From Kitasatospora sp. NA04385 (GTDB lineage: Bacteria > Actinomycetota > Actinomycetes > Streptomycetales > Streptomycetaceae), in assembly GCF_013364235.1 (NCBI RefSeq), contig NZ_CP054919.1:4621249-4685248 (forward strand): DNA of 64,000 nucleotides, read 5' to 3'. Position numbers and translations under genes: made by a program. The notes below the pieces were generated by a model, which made no database searches, was not told the origin of the DNA, and saw nothing but the letters and a program-made list of their open reading frames with translations. Position 1 is the stretch's first letter, and every line of letters starts with the position of its first letter. Below are positions 56,018-63,333 of the stretch, in pieces.

Positions 56018-57654
56018 TGTCCGCGACCCGCCTCCGCGCGCAGCCGCTCCCGGACCTCCGGCCGCAGCCCCGCCGCAGCCCGGCCCACGCGGCCTTCCGC
56101 TCGGCACGGGACCTGCTGCAGCGCCTGCGCACCCGACCGGACGCGGCCCGGCGGGAGTTCGCCTGGCCCCGGCCGACGCACTTCAACTGGGCGCTGGAGT
56201 GGTTCGACGTGGTGGCCGCCGAGGAGCCGCGCCCGGCGCTGGAGCTGGTGCACCCGGGCGGCCGGGTGGAGTCGGTCTCCTACCGCGAGCTGTCCGCCCG
56301 CTCGGACCGGCTGGCCACCTGGCTGCGCGGCCTGGGCGTGCGGCGCGGCGAGCGGGTGATGGTGGTGCTCGGCCAGCAGGTCGAGCTGTGGGAGACGCTG
56401 CTGGCCTGCCTCAAGCTCGGGGCGGTGGTCATCCCGACCTACACCTCGCTCACCGAGGCCGAGGCGCGGGACCGCTTCGAGCGCGGCGGGGTGCGCCACC
56501 TGGTGGTCCGCAGCCGGGACGTGGACCGGTTCGCGGCGGTCGACGCGGCCGTCCGGGTCGCGGTCGGCGGGCCGGTGCCGGGCTGGCACGACCACGCGGA
56601 CGCCCGCCGCACGCCCGGCGCGTTCACCCCGGACGCCGCCACCCCGGCCGGGGACGTGGCCTTCGGCTACTTCACCTCGGGGACGACCTCCGCCCCGAAG
56701 CTGGTCCTGCACACCCACGCCTCGTACCCGGTCGGGCACCTCTCCTCGCTGTACTTCCACGGGCTGCTGCCGGGCGACCGGCACCTGAACGTCTCGGCAC
56801 CGGGCTGGGCCAAGCACTCCTGGTCGAGCTTCTTCGTCCCGTTCACGGCGCAGGCCACGCTGGTCGTCGCGGCCGACGAGGGCCTCGGCCCGGAGGGGCT
56901 GCCGGGGCTGCTGGCGGAGCGGGAGGTCACCAGCGTCTGCGCGCCGCCCTCGTACTGGGCGGCGGTGGTGCCGCACCTGGGCACGGCCGTCCCGCGGCTG
57001 CGGGAGGCCACCAGCGCGGGGGAGCCGCTGCCCGATCCGGTGGCCGACGCGGTCGCGGCGGCCTGGGGCGTGACGGTGCGCGACGGCTACGGCCAGACCG
57101 AGACGACCGCGCTGATCGGCACCACCCCCGGCACGCCCCGCACCCCCGGCTGGCTGGGCCGGCCGCTGCCCGGCTGGGACCTCGTCCTGGACGAGGGCCA
57201 CCTGTGCGTGGACCTGACCGGCGCCCCGGTCGGGATGATGGCCGGCTACGACGACCCCGAGCACACCCGCCGGGTGCTCGGCGGCGACCGCTACCGCACC
57301 GGCGACGTGGCCGAGGCGGGCCCGGACGGGCTGCTGCGGGTCCTCGGCCGGGACGACGACGTGTTCAAGTCCGGCGGCCACCGCGTCTCGCCGTACGAGC
57401 TGGAGGCGGTGCTGCGCACCCACCCGGCGGTCCGGGACGCCGCGGTCGTCCCGGTGCCGCACGCCGGGCTGGGCCGGGCCGCGCACGCGGTGGTCGAGCC
57501 GGAGCCGGGCCGTCCGGCGGTGACGGCCGAGGAACTGCTGGCGCACGTGGACGCCCGGGTGGGCGCGGCGGTGCGGGTCCACAGCGTGGAGTTCACCGAC
57601 CGCCTGCCGCGCACCGTCTCCGGCAAGGTCCGCCGGGCGGCGCTGGCCCGCTGA
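56017..57654 (+). CDS. AMP-dependent acyl-CoA synthetase/ligase
   Basis: The 545-residue adenylating enzyme activates a carboxylic acid with ATP. It has the P-loop-like YFTSGTTSAPKLVLHTH, the GYGQTE motif, TGD in YRTGDVAEAG and the C-terminal catalytic Lys in RTVSGKVRRAAL. Similarity is closest to the acetyl/medium-chain acyl-CoA synthetase branch (PGWAKHSWSSFFVPF). No carrier domain is attached. ATG 56017 shares a base with the preceding stop. As it is coupled to the mutase-flavoprotein gene, its acid substrate may be derived from 3-methylaspartate; this is inference. Confidence 0.9.
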   Translation: MSATRLRAQPLPDLRPQPRRSPAHAAFRSARDLLQRLRTRPDAARREFAWPRPTHFNWALEWFDVVAAEEPRPALELVHPGGRVESVSYRELSARSDRLATWLRGLGVRRGERVMVVLGQQVELWETLLACLKLGAVVIPTYTSLTEAEARDRFERGGVRHLVVRSRDVDRFAAVDAAVRVAVGGPVPGWHDHADARRTPGAFTPDAATPAGDVAFGYFTSGTTSAPKLVLHTHASYPVGHLSSLYFHGLLPGDRHLNVSAPGWAKHSWSSFFVPFTAQATLVVAADEGLGPEGLPGLLAEREVTSVCAPPSYWAAVVPHLGTAVPRLREATSAGEPLPDPVADAVAAAWGVTVRDGYGQTETTALIGTTPGTPRTPGWLGRPLPGWDLVLDEGHLCVDLTGAPVGMMAGYDDPEHTRRVLGGDRYRTGDVAEAGPDGLLRVLGRDDDVFKSGGHRVSPYELEAVLRTHPAVRDAAVVPVPHAGLGRAAHAVVEPEPGRPAVTAEELLAHVDARVGAAVRVHSVEFTDRLPRTVSGKVRRAALAR

Positions 57655-57742
57655 GCCGACCGGTCGTTTCGGTCGGCCGTCGTAGCGGTGAACCCGGCGG
57701 TCCCGCAAGCCGGTTCACGATTCCCGAACACTCCGGTCCTCC

Positions 57743-57763
57743 GGGCCGGCGCGGTTGCGCCGG
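57743..57763 (+). terminator. Weak hairpin after the ligase gene
   Basis: GCCGGCGC and GCGCCGGC-type arms around GGTT lie about 90 bp after the ligase stop, before the cupin promoter region. They could be a partial terminator; they have no U-tract. Confidence 0.35.
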
Positions 57764-57786
57764 CGCCGGAAGACCGCCACTCTAGG

Positions 57787-57811
57787 GAGTAAGGGTTTTG
57801 AACCCTTACTC
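57787..57811. promoter_or_regulatory. 25-bp perfect inverted repeat before the cupin gene
   Basis: GAGTAAGGGTT (57787-57797), a TTG spacer and AACCCTTACTC (57801-57811) form a perfect 11-bp dyad, distinctly A+T-rich for this genome. It ends nine bases before the GGAGGAG ribosome site of the cupin gene. The position suits an operator for one of the local regulators (CGNR, LysR or GBL receptor). Confidence 0.6.
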
Positions 57812-57833
57812 GACCTCATCGGAGGAGAGCACC

Positions 57834-58289
57834 GTGTCCACGCCCCAGCACACCCCCCAGCCCCGCCGGATCGAGGTCGTCGAAGGGATCTTCGACGACG
57901 GGCTCGACGGCGCCGGGATCACCTGGACCCCGTACGTCCAGCCCGGCCGCGACGCCGTCGACGTCCACTGGCTCTACACCTCGGAGGAGACCGGCCCCGA
58001 CGGCGCCGAGGCGTACGTCGCCCAGTTCCGCCCCGGAGCCCACGGCGACCTGCACCGCCACCTCGGCTTCGAGCTGATCGTGGTGCTGGACGGCGAGCTG
58101 GTGAACGACAACGGCGACCGCTACGGCCGCGGCACGCTCGTCGTCGAACGCCCCGACAGCGTGCACCGGGTCACCAGCCCGCTGGGCTGCCGGCTCCTGG
58201 TCGTCCGCGAGAAGCGCACCCTGCCGCTGCACCCCGGCGAGGAGGCCGACACCGGCCTGGCCCTCGACGGCGCGCGGTCCGCCGCCTGA
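57834..58289 (+). CDS. Cupin-domain protein (ChrR-like cupin)
   Basis: The 151-residue protein is a single cupin barrel with the metal-binding pattern near HGDLHRHLGFELIVVLDGEL (His, His, Glu) and a second motif around RPDSVHRVTSP. It starts at GTG 57834, seven bases after GGAGGAG. It resembles the ChrR-type cupin branch, whose members bind Zn or act in small-molecule modification. It is followed 33 bp later by the MFS gene and probably cotranscribed. The reaction is unknown; a dioxygenase- or isomerase-like role in the pathway, or ligand sensing, are both possible. Confidence 0.78.
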   Translation: MSTPQHTPQPRRIEVVEGIFDDGLDGAGITWTPYVQPGRDAVDVHWLYTSEETGPDGAEAYVAQFRPGAHGDLHRHLGFELIVVLDGELVNDNGDRYGRGTLVVERPDSVHRVTSPLGCRLLVVREKRTLPLHPGEEADTGLALDGARSAA

Positions 58290-58322
58290 CCGACCCCTCC
58301 ACCACGCCTCCAGGAGAGCACC

Positions 58323-59630
58323 GTGACCGACCAACTCGCCTCCCCCCTCCGGCCGCCCGCCCCCGTCGACGCCGTGCCCGTCGGGCCGCTGGTCGGCCAG
58401 TCCGGCAAGGTGCACACCCCGCGCTTCAAGTGGGGCATCCTCGGCATCGGGATCGCCGCCCAGGCCGCGTTCAGCGCCGCCTTCCAGGGCATCCCCACCT
58501 CCGGCTCGCTGCTCCAGGACGCCTACCGGCTCACCCCCTCCCAGCTCGGCCTGGTGCTGGCCGCGGTCACCTGCGGCGCGTTCGTCACCGACGTGTTCTG
58601 GGGGCTGATGTCGGACCGGATCGGCGAGCGCAAGGTGCTGATCACCGGCCTGACCGGCACCACCCTCGCGCTCGCCGCCGCCGCCCTCTTCCTCAGCCCC
58701 GGCGGCGGCGCCGTCCCCTCCTACACGGCGCTGGCGGTGGTCCTCTTCATGGCCGGCTGCCTCGGCGGCTCCGTCAACGGGGCCTCCGGCCGGGCGGTGA
58801 TGGGCTGGTTCCCGGTCCACCAGCGCGGCTTCGCCATCAGCCTCCGGGTGGCCGCCGTCCCGGCCGGCGGGGCGATCGGCGCCGCCGTGCTGCCCCCGCT
58901 CGCGATGAACGGCGGCTTCCGCTGGGTGTTCGCCTTCCTGACGGCCTTCTCGCTGCTGGCCACCGTCGCCGTGGTGATCTGGCTGGACGAGCCCCCGCTG
59001 GCCAAGACCAAGGCCCAGGGCGGCACCGCCGCCCCGCTGGCGCCCAACCCGCTCAAGCGCTGGGACATCTGGCGGATCGCCATCACCGCCTTCCTGCTCG
59101 ACCTGCCGCAGTTCACCGTCCTGACCTTCGGCTCGGTCTTCCTGCACACCGTCAAGCACGTCTCGCTCGGCACGATCGCCGTCCTGCTGGTCGTCGTGCA
59201 GGTCCTCAGCGCGGTCTCCCGGGTCTGGGGCGGCCGCTGGACCGACCGCCGCGGCGGACGCCACCGCCGCACCATGGTCACCGTCTACAGCTGGATCATC
59301 GCCGGGGGCTTCACCGCCGTCGCCCTCCTGGAGTCCGGCCCGGCCTGGCTGGTCGCCGCCCTGCTGGTGGTCTCCGGCATCCTCGCCTGCGGCTGGCACG
59401 GCGTGCACTACGCCGAGATCGCCACCATGGCGGGGGCCGAACGCTCGGGCACCGCACTGGGGTTGGAGAACACGCTGGTCTTCGCGGGCGCCTTCGTCAC
59501 CCCGCTGCTGATCCCGGCCCTGCTGTCCGCCTCGTCCTGGCCGGTGGTGATGCTGCTGATCGGCGCGCTCCCGGCCGTGCTGTCGGCGCTCATCATGCCG
59601 CGCGAGCCGAAGCTCCCGGCGCGGGCCTGA
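58323..59630 (+). CDS. MFS transporter
   Basis: The 435-residue protein has about 12 transmembrane helices in two halves. The MFS loop-2 motif is visible as GLMSDRIGERKVL, and its echo in the second half as GRWTDRRGGRHRR. A cytoplasmic N-terminus of about 30 residues precedes helix 1. GTG 58323 follows AGGAG by eight bases. Next to the cupin and behind the ligase, it is a likely exporter of the pathway product or importer of a precursor. Drug-efflux and organic-acid transport are both consistent with the sequence. Confidence 0.87.
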   Translation: MTDQLASPLRPPAPVDAVPVGPLVGQSGKVHTPRFKWGILGIGIAAQAAFSAAFQGIPTSGSLLQDAYRLTPSQLGLVLAAVTCGAFVTDVFWGLMSDRIGERKVLITGLTGTTLALAAAALFLSPGGGAVPSYTALAVVLFMAGCLGGSVNGASGRAVMGWFPVHQRGFAISLRVAAVPAGGAIGAAVLPPLAMNGGFRWVFAFLTAFSLLATVAVVIWLDEPPLAKTKAQGGTAAPLAPNPLKRWDIWRIAITAFLLDLPQFTVLTFGSVFLHTVKHVSLGTIAVLLVVVQVLSAVSRVWGGRWTDRRGGRHRRTMVTVYSWIIAGGFTAVALLESGPAWLVAALLVVSGILACGWHGVHYAEIATMAGAERSGTALGLENTLVFAGAFVTPLLIPALLSASSWPVVMLLIGALPAVLSALIMPREPKLPARA

Positions 59631-59715
59631 CCGGGCTCCGCGCCCGGCGCCCCGTCCGTGGCACCATCGGCCCGTGGGGGTCGGTGGTGCCGGTGGTGCC
59701 GGTGCGCCCGGCCCT

Positions 59716-59769
59716 GGCCTCGGCCTCGGCTCCGGCTCCGGCTCCGGCCCCGGCCTCGGCCCCGGCCCC
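59716..59769 (+). repeat. Hexanucleotide repeat tract upstream of the CGNR gene
   Basis: Nine GGCYYC/GGCTCC/GGCCCC-type hexamers run in tandem. AACTGG-AACTGG-AACAGG follows shortly after at about 59778-59795, ending at the ribosome site. Such tracts can vary in length by slippage and could alter spacing in this leader. Confidence 0.75.
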
Positions 59770-59809
59770 GGAACGGCAACTGGAACTGGAACAGGAAGGA
59801 GAGCGTCCC

Positions 59810-60421
59810 GTGAGTGCCAGCACCGACCTGCGCTTCGACACCGGCCGGATCTGCCTCGACCTGCTGGCCACCGTCGGCGGCAACCTCTCGTCGAGCCCGG
59901 TCGAACGGCTCGACGGCGTCGCCCGCCTGGACGCCTGGCTGCACGGCGCGGGCGTGGTGCCCGTCGACGAACCGCTCGACCTGGACGCGGAAGCGCTGGA
60001 CGGCTTCCTGGCCCTGCGCGCCCGCCTCCACCGGATCGTCCACGCCGAACTCGACGGCACCGGCCCCACCGACGACGACCTGGCCGCGCTCAACCGCACC
60101 GCCGCGGCCGGCCCGCTCGCCCTCCGCCTGGACCGCACCCCCGGGGCGGGCCTGCACTGCCGGACGGTCACCCCGCCCGACCTCGCCGACCTGCTCGGCG
60201 CGGTCGCCCAGGACGCCGTCCGGCTGTTCGGCTCGCCGGACCGCGCGCTGCTGCGCGAGTGCGAGGGCCCGACCTGCGACCTGGTCTACGTGGACGCCTC
60301 GCGCGGCCGACGCCGCCGCTGGTGCTCCGCCTCGGCCTGCGCCAACCGGCACTACGTGGCCGCCCACCGGGCCCGCCGGTCGGAGGCGGGCCCCCCGTCC
60401 CCGTCCGGGGAGCCCGCCTAG
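59810..60421 (+). CDS. CGNR zinc-finger regulator
   Basis: The 203-residue protein has an N-terminal ABATE/stress-induced domain (DTGRICLDLLATVGGNL) and a C-terminal zinc finger. The Zn ligands are Cys151, Cys156, Cys172 and Cys177 (CEGPTCDLVY, WCSASACANR). The motif name residues C-G-N-R appear here as C-A-N-R. GTG 59810 follows GGAAGGAGAG. CGNR proteins are thought to be DNA-binding regulators. It is in the same direction as the MFS gene but separated by the hexamer tract, so it may have its own promoter. Confidence 0.85.
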   Translation: MSASTDLRFDTGRICLDLLATVGGNLSSSPVERLDGVARLDAWLHGAGVVPVDEPLDLDAEALDGFLALRARLHRIVHAELDGTGPTDDDLAALNRTAAAGPLALRLDRTPGAGLHCRTVTPPDLADLLGAVAQDAVRLFGSPDRALLRECEGPTCDLVYVDASRGRRRRWCSASACANRHYVAAHRARRSEAGPPSPSGEPA

Positions 60422-60432
60422 CCGCGCACCCC

Positions 60433-60479
60433 GCACCCCGGAGCCCCGTCCGCTCTCGTCGGACGGGGCTCCGGGGTGC
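60433..60479. terminator. Two-way terminator between CGNR and LysR genes
   Basis: A perfect 20-bp stem (60433-60452 with 60460-60479, beginning GCACCCCGGAGCC) around a 7-base loop separates the converging genes. Confidence 0.8.
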
Positions 60480-60503
60480 GCGGCGTAGGACGCCGGGGGT
60501 GGT

Positions 60504-61403
60504 TCAGACGGCCTGGAGGGTCGGGGTGCCGCGGCGGGACGGCGCGGGGCGCAGTCGTCTCAGGTGGGCCGAGACGCCGGCGGGGCAGGTGCGGCGGTTC
60601 CAGAGCACCTCGGTGACGACCACGTGCCCGGTCTCCAGCGGCATCTCCACCAGGTGGCCCTTGGCCAGCCAGGGCCGCACCGCGACCTCCGGCAGCAGCC
60701 CGACGCCGAGACCGGCCAGCACCGCCGACTTCACGCCCTCCAGGCTGCCCACCTGCATCGGCTCGGCGTCCGGCAGCCGCTCCAGCACGTCGGTCTCGGT
60801 CAACTCCCGGTAGACGCAGTCCCGTCCGGTCAGCAGCACGCGGCGGGGCCGGGCCGCGGCGTCGCGGGTGCCGACCAGCAGCGCGTCCTCCTCCCACAGC
60901 ACCCGGCTGTGGACCGGGTCGTCGCCGTCGTTCCCGGCCCGCCAGGGCTCCTTGGTCCGGTTGACCAGCACCACGCTCGTCCCGCCGGAGAGCACCTGCT
61001 CGCGCAGGCGTCCGGGGGTGGCGGTCTCGATCTCCAGGCTCAGTTCCGGCAGGAAGCGGTTCATCATCTTCACGAAGCTCGGCAGCTGGTAGGCGCAGAC
61101 CGACGGGGTCGCTCCCAGGTGCAGGGCTGCGGGGTCGCCGCTCCCGGCGGCCCGGGCCACCGCGAGCCGGGCGCGCTCCATGTCGTCGAGGATCGTCTCG
61201 GCGTGCTCCAGCAGGGCCGCCCCGGACCGGGTGAGCGGGCTCCCCGGCAGGTTGCGGTCGAACAGCCGGGCGCCCAGGGCCCGTTCCAGGCCCTGGATGT
61301 GTCCGGTGACGGTCGAGCGGGCGACGCCGAGTCGTTCGGCGGCGGCGCTGTTGCTCCCGGTGCGGGCGGCCAGCGTGAAGGTCTGCAGCCAGCGGGTTTC
61401 CAT
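60504..61403 (-). CDS. LysR-family transcriptional regulator
   Basis: The 299-residue protein has the winged helix-turn-helix at residues 1-60 (NSAAAERLGVARSTVTGHIQ followed by LERALGARLFDR) and a periplasmic-binding-like effector domain behind a linker helix. ATG 61403 is preceded by GAGAGGAC. LysR proteins usually act on a neighbouring gene with a small-molecule coinducer. Here the divergent-style target is missing: the afsA gene lies upstream in the same direction, 71 bp away. It may be a pathway regulator. Confidence 0.9.
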   Translation of the reverse strand: METRWLQTFTLAARTGSNSAAAERLGVARSTVTGHIQGLERALGARLFDRNLPGSPLTRSGAALLEHAETILDDMERARLAVARAAGSGDPAALHLGATPSVCAYQLPSFVKMMNRFLPELSLEIETATPGRLREQVLSGGTSVVLVNRTKEPWRAGNDGDDPVHSRVLWEEDALLVGTRDAAARPRRVLLTGRDCVYRELTETDVLERLPDAEPMQVGSLEGVKSAVLAGLGVGLLPEVAVRPWLAKGHLVEMPLETGHVVVTEVLWNRRTCPAGVSAHLRRLRPAPSRRGTPTLQAV

Positions 61404-61416
61404 GTCCGTCCTCTCC

Positions 61417-61464
61417 CTTGCTCGTCTGTTGCCTTGCTCGCCTGTTCCCCTGCTCGTCTGTCGG
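61417..61464 (-). repeat. Three tandem 16-bp repeats before the LysR gene
   Basis: Units CTTGCTCGTCTGTTGC, CTTGCTCGCCTGTTCC and CCTGCTCGTCTGTCGG lie back to back between the LysR start and the afsA stop. They occupy most of the 71-bp gap and so fall in the LysR leader. Confidence 0.8.
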
Positions 61465-61474
61465 TGCCTGCCCG

Positions 61475-62386
61475 TCAGCGGCCGGGCGCGTCGTCCAGGG
61501 TGACGACGGTGGAGAACACGCAGGTCCGGTCCTGCGTGGCGGAGACCACGAACCTGCGCCGCCCGGGCCGGTCCTCCGGGTGCGGGTCGAGCGGGGCCGC
61601 GGTGACGTCGCAGACCGCGTCGAACTCGGCGTACCGGGCGAAGACGCTGTCCATGCCGACGACCAGCCCGGGCCGCGAGCGGCAGGCGGCGTGCGCGGCC
61701 TGCTGGGCGGCCTCCAGCAGCAGCATGCCGGGGACGTGGTCGACCGGGTGGTCGAAGAGCACCGGGTGGCTGAGGTCGACGCGCAGCTGGGTGCGGTCGT
61801 CCCGGCGGGCCGGGGCCAGCACCACGTCGGTGTGGTGCTCGCGGCCGACCCGGGCCGGCGGGAGCGGCGGGAGCAGCGGCGGCGCCCCGGCGCGGGCCCG
61901 CTCGGGGTCGGCGCGGTCGCCGCGCAGCCGCCGGTAGATCGCGGGCGGGTGGTTGACGAAGCCGGTGTGCACGCGGGCCAGCGGCACCCCGTCCGCCAGG
62001 ACCTGCACCGCCATCCGCAGGGACACCAGCCGGCCGGCCCGGCGCACCACGTCCGAGCAGGACACCCGCAGTTCGACGGGGTGCCGGGAGTCGGCCGCGG
62101 CCAGCGCGGCGGGGTCGACGGTCAGCGACAGGTCGCACCAGGACTGGCGGTGGTCCAGCGGCGCGCCGTACGCGGCGTGCGAGAGCAGCGGGATGGCCTG
62201 GCGCACCGTCTCGACGAGGAGCAGCGGGGAGTGGCCGCCGTCGGCGGTGCGGTAGAAAGGGTGCGAGGCGGGCCAGCGGGCGGAGAGTTCGAACCGGTCC
62301 GGTCCGAGCTCGCGCCAGTCGGTGAGCAGGATCTCCGCCGTGTCGCGCTTGTGGACCAGCGCACCCGGCAGCGTGCTTGCTTTCAC
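61475..62386 (-). CDS. afsA: AfsA-family gamma-butyrolactone synthase (hotdog repeat)
   Basis: The 303-residue protein has two AfsA hotdog domains: the first with HPFYRTADGGHSPLLLVETVRQA near residue 44, the second with HPVDHVPGMLLLEAAQQAAHAAC near residue 205. Known AfsA enzymes join a beta-ketoacyl-ACP with dihydroxyacetone phosphate, the key step of A-factor-type signal synthesis. Its start is GTG 62386 with GGGGGGAAG upstream. The divergent partner is a GBL-receptor-like gene, and a 25-bp dyad lies 54 bp before the start. Some AfsA homologues make furans or butenolides, so the exact signal is open. Confidence 0.92.
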   Translation of the reverse strand: MKASTLPGALVHKRDTAEILLTDWRELGPDRFELSARWPASHPFYRTADGGHSPLLLVETVRQAIPLLSHAAYGAPLDHRQSWCDLSLTVDPAALAAADSRHPVELRVSCSDVVRRAGRLVSLRMAVQVLADGVPLARVHTGFVNHPPAIYRRLRGDRADPERARAGAPPLLPPLPPARVGREHHTDVVLAPARRDDRTQLRVDLSHPVLFDHPVDHVPGMLLLEAAQQAAHAACRSRPGLVVGMDSVFARYAEFDAVCDVTAAPLDPHPEDRPGRRRFVVSATQDRTCVFSTVVTLDDAPGR

Positions 62387-62439
62387 TCTTCCCCCCGAGA
62401 AGACGCGGGGCGACGCCCGGTGGGGCGCCGCGGCTCTGG

Positions 62440-62464
62440 AAAAATAGTGACCGTCCTGATTTTT
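62440..62464. promoter_or_regulatory. Candidate autoregulatory element (GBL-receptor operator)
   Basis: The dyad reads AAAAAT-n3-GAC-C-GTC-n3-ATTTTT: 9 of 12 base pairs per arm are symmetric around the central C at 62452. A+T-rich outer arms with a GAC/GTC-type core fit the AREs bound by ScbR/ArpA-type receptors. It stands 54-78 bp before afsA. Confidence 0.65.
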
Positions 62465-62572
62465 AGCACGAGAAGGTGAGCATCAGAAGGGCACTCGGGA
62501 TCATTTGAACTCCTCTATACCCAAGGGTTGTCCCGCCACGGGCAAGGGCTGTGGGAGCGTGCAGGTGCCGGT

Positions 62573-62590
62573 TATGATGGCGAACGTTCG
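62573..62590 (+). promoter_or_regulatory. Candidate -10 and palindrome before the receptor gene
   Basis: TATGAT (62573-62578) matches a -10 element. Three bases on lies CGAACGTTCG (62581-62590), a 10-bp perfect palindrome placed over the expected transcription start. A T7 run and the GGAGGT ribosome site follow. Confidence 0.4.
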
Positions 62591-62611
62591 GATTTTTTTG
62601 GAGGTGGGATC

Positions 62612-63238
62612 TTGCACAAGCCCAAGCAGGAGCGGGCGATCCAGACGCGGGCGGCGATCCTTCGCGCGGCAGCCGAGGTCTTCGACGAGTGCGGCTACAC
62701 GGGGGCGAGCATCAGCAAGATCATCGCCCGGGCCGGACTCACCCAGGGCGCCGTGTACTTCCACTTCGCCTCGAAGGAGGAGATGGCCCGGGCGGTCATG
62801 CTGGAGCAGGCCAACAACCTGCGCTTCCCCGACGGCGTGCCCGGCCTCCAGCACCTGGTCGACCTCACCATGTTCCTCGCCGTCCAGCTCCAGGAGGACT
62901 CGCTGCTCCGGGCCGGCGTCCGGCTCGCCGTCGAACAGGGCGAGATATTCGGCAACCGGGACGACACCGCGTACCGCGACTGGGTCGAACGCTTCGCCGC
63001 CGACCTGTACGCGGCGACCGGCCGCAGCGAACTGCTGCCCGACGTGGTGGTGCCCGACCTGGCCCAGTTCCTGGTCGGCGCCTACAGCGGCACCCAGCTC
63101 TTCTCCAACATCTCCACCGGCCGGGCCGACCTGCCGCAGCGCCTGGTCGTGATGTGGCGCTACCTGCTGCCCGGCATCGCCACCCCCGAGGCCCGCGCGC
63201 GCATGGTGGTCCGGCCGTGGGGGGCGGCGCGGCCGTGA
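62612..63238 (+). CDS. TetR-family gamma-butyrolactone receptor homologue
   Basis: The 208-residue repressor starts at TTG 62612, six bases after a strong GGAGGTGGG site; in-frame starts further up give no family similarity. The helix-turn-helix is AAAEVFDECGYTGASISKII followed by AGLTQGAVYFHFASKEEMA (residues 20-59), typical of ArpA/ScbR. Trp124 in AYRDWVERF sits where ArpA-type receptors have the ligand-pocket Trp. Such receptors repress their own and neighbouring genes until the GBL binds. It is divergent from afsA, and the 3' end overlaps a possible start of the next gene. Confidence 0.92.
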   Translation: MHKPKQERAIQTRAAILRAAAEVFDECGYTGASISKIIARAGLTQGAVYFHFASKEEMARAVMLEQANNLRFPDGVPGLQHLVDLTMFLAVQLQEDSLLRAGVRLAVEQGEIFGNRDDTAYRDWVERFAADLYAATGRSELLPDVVVPDLAQFLVGAYSGTQLFSNISTGRADLPQRLVVMWRYLLPGIATPEARARMVVRPWGAARP

Positions 63239-63333
63239 GACGGGACGCCGGGGCGCGGGACGCCGGGCGTTCGCGGGTTGCCGGGGTGCGGGGCGCTGAG
63301 CGTTCATCGCCGGTTGTGGTGGCACGGGATGCC

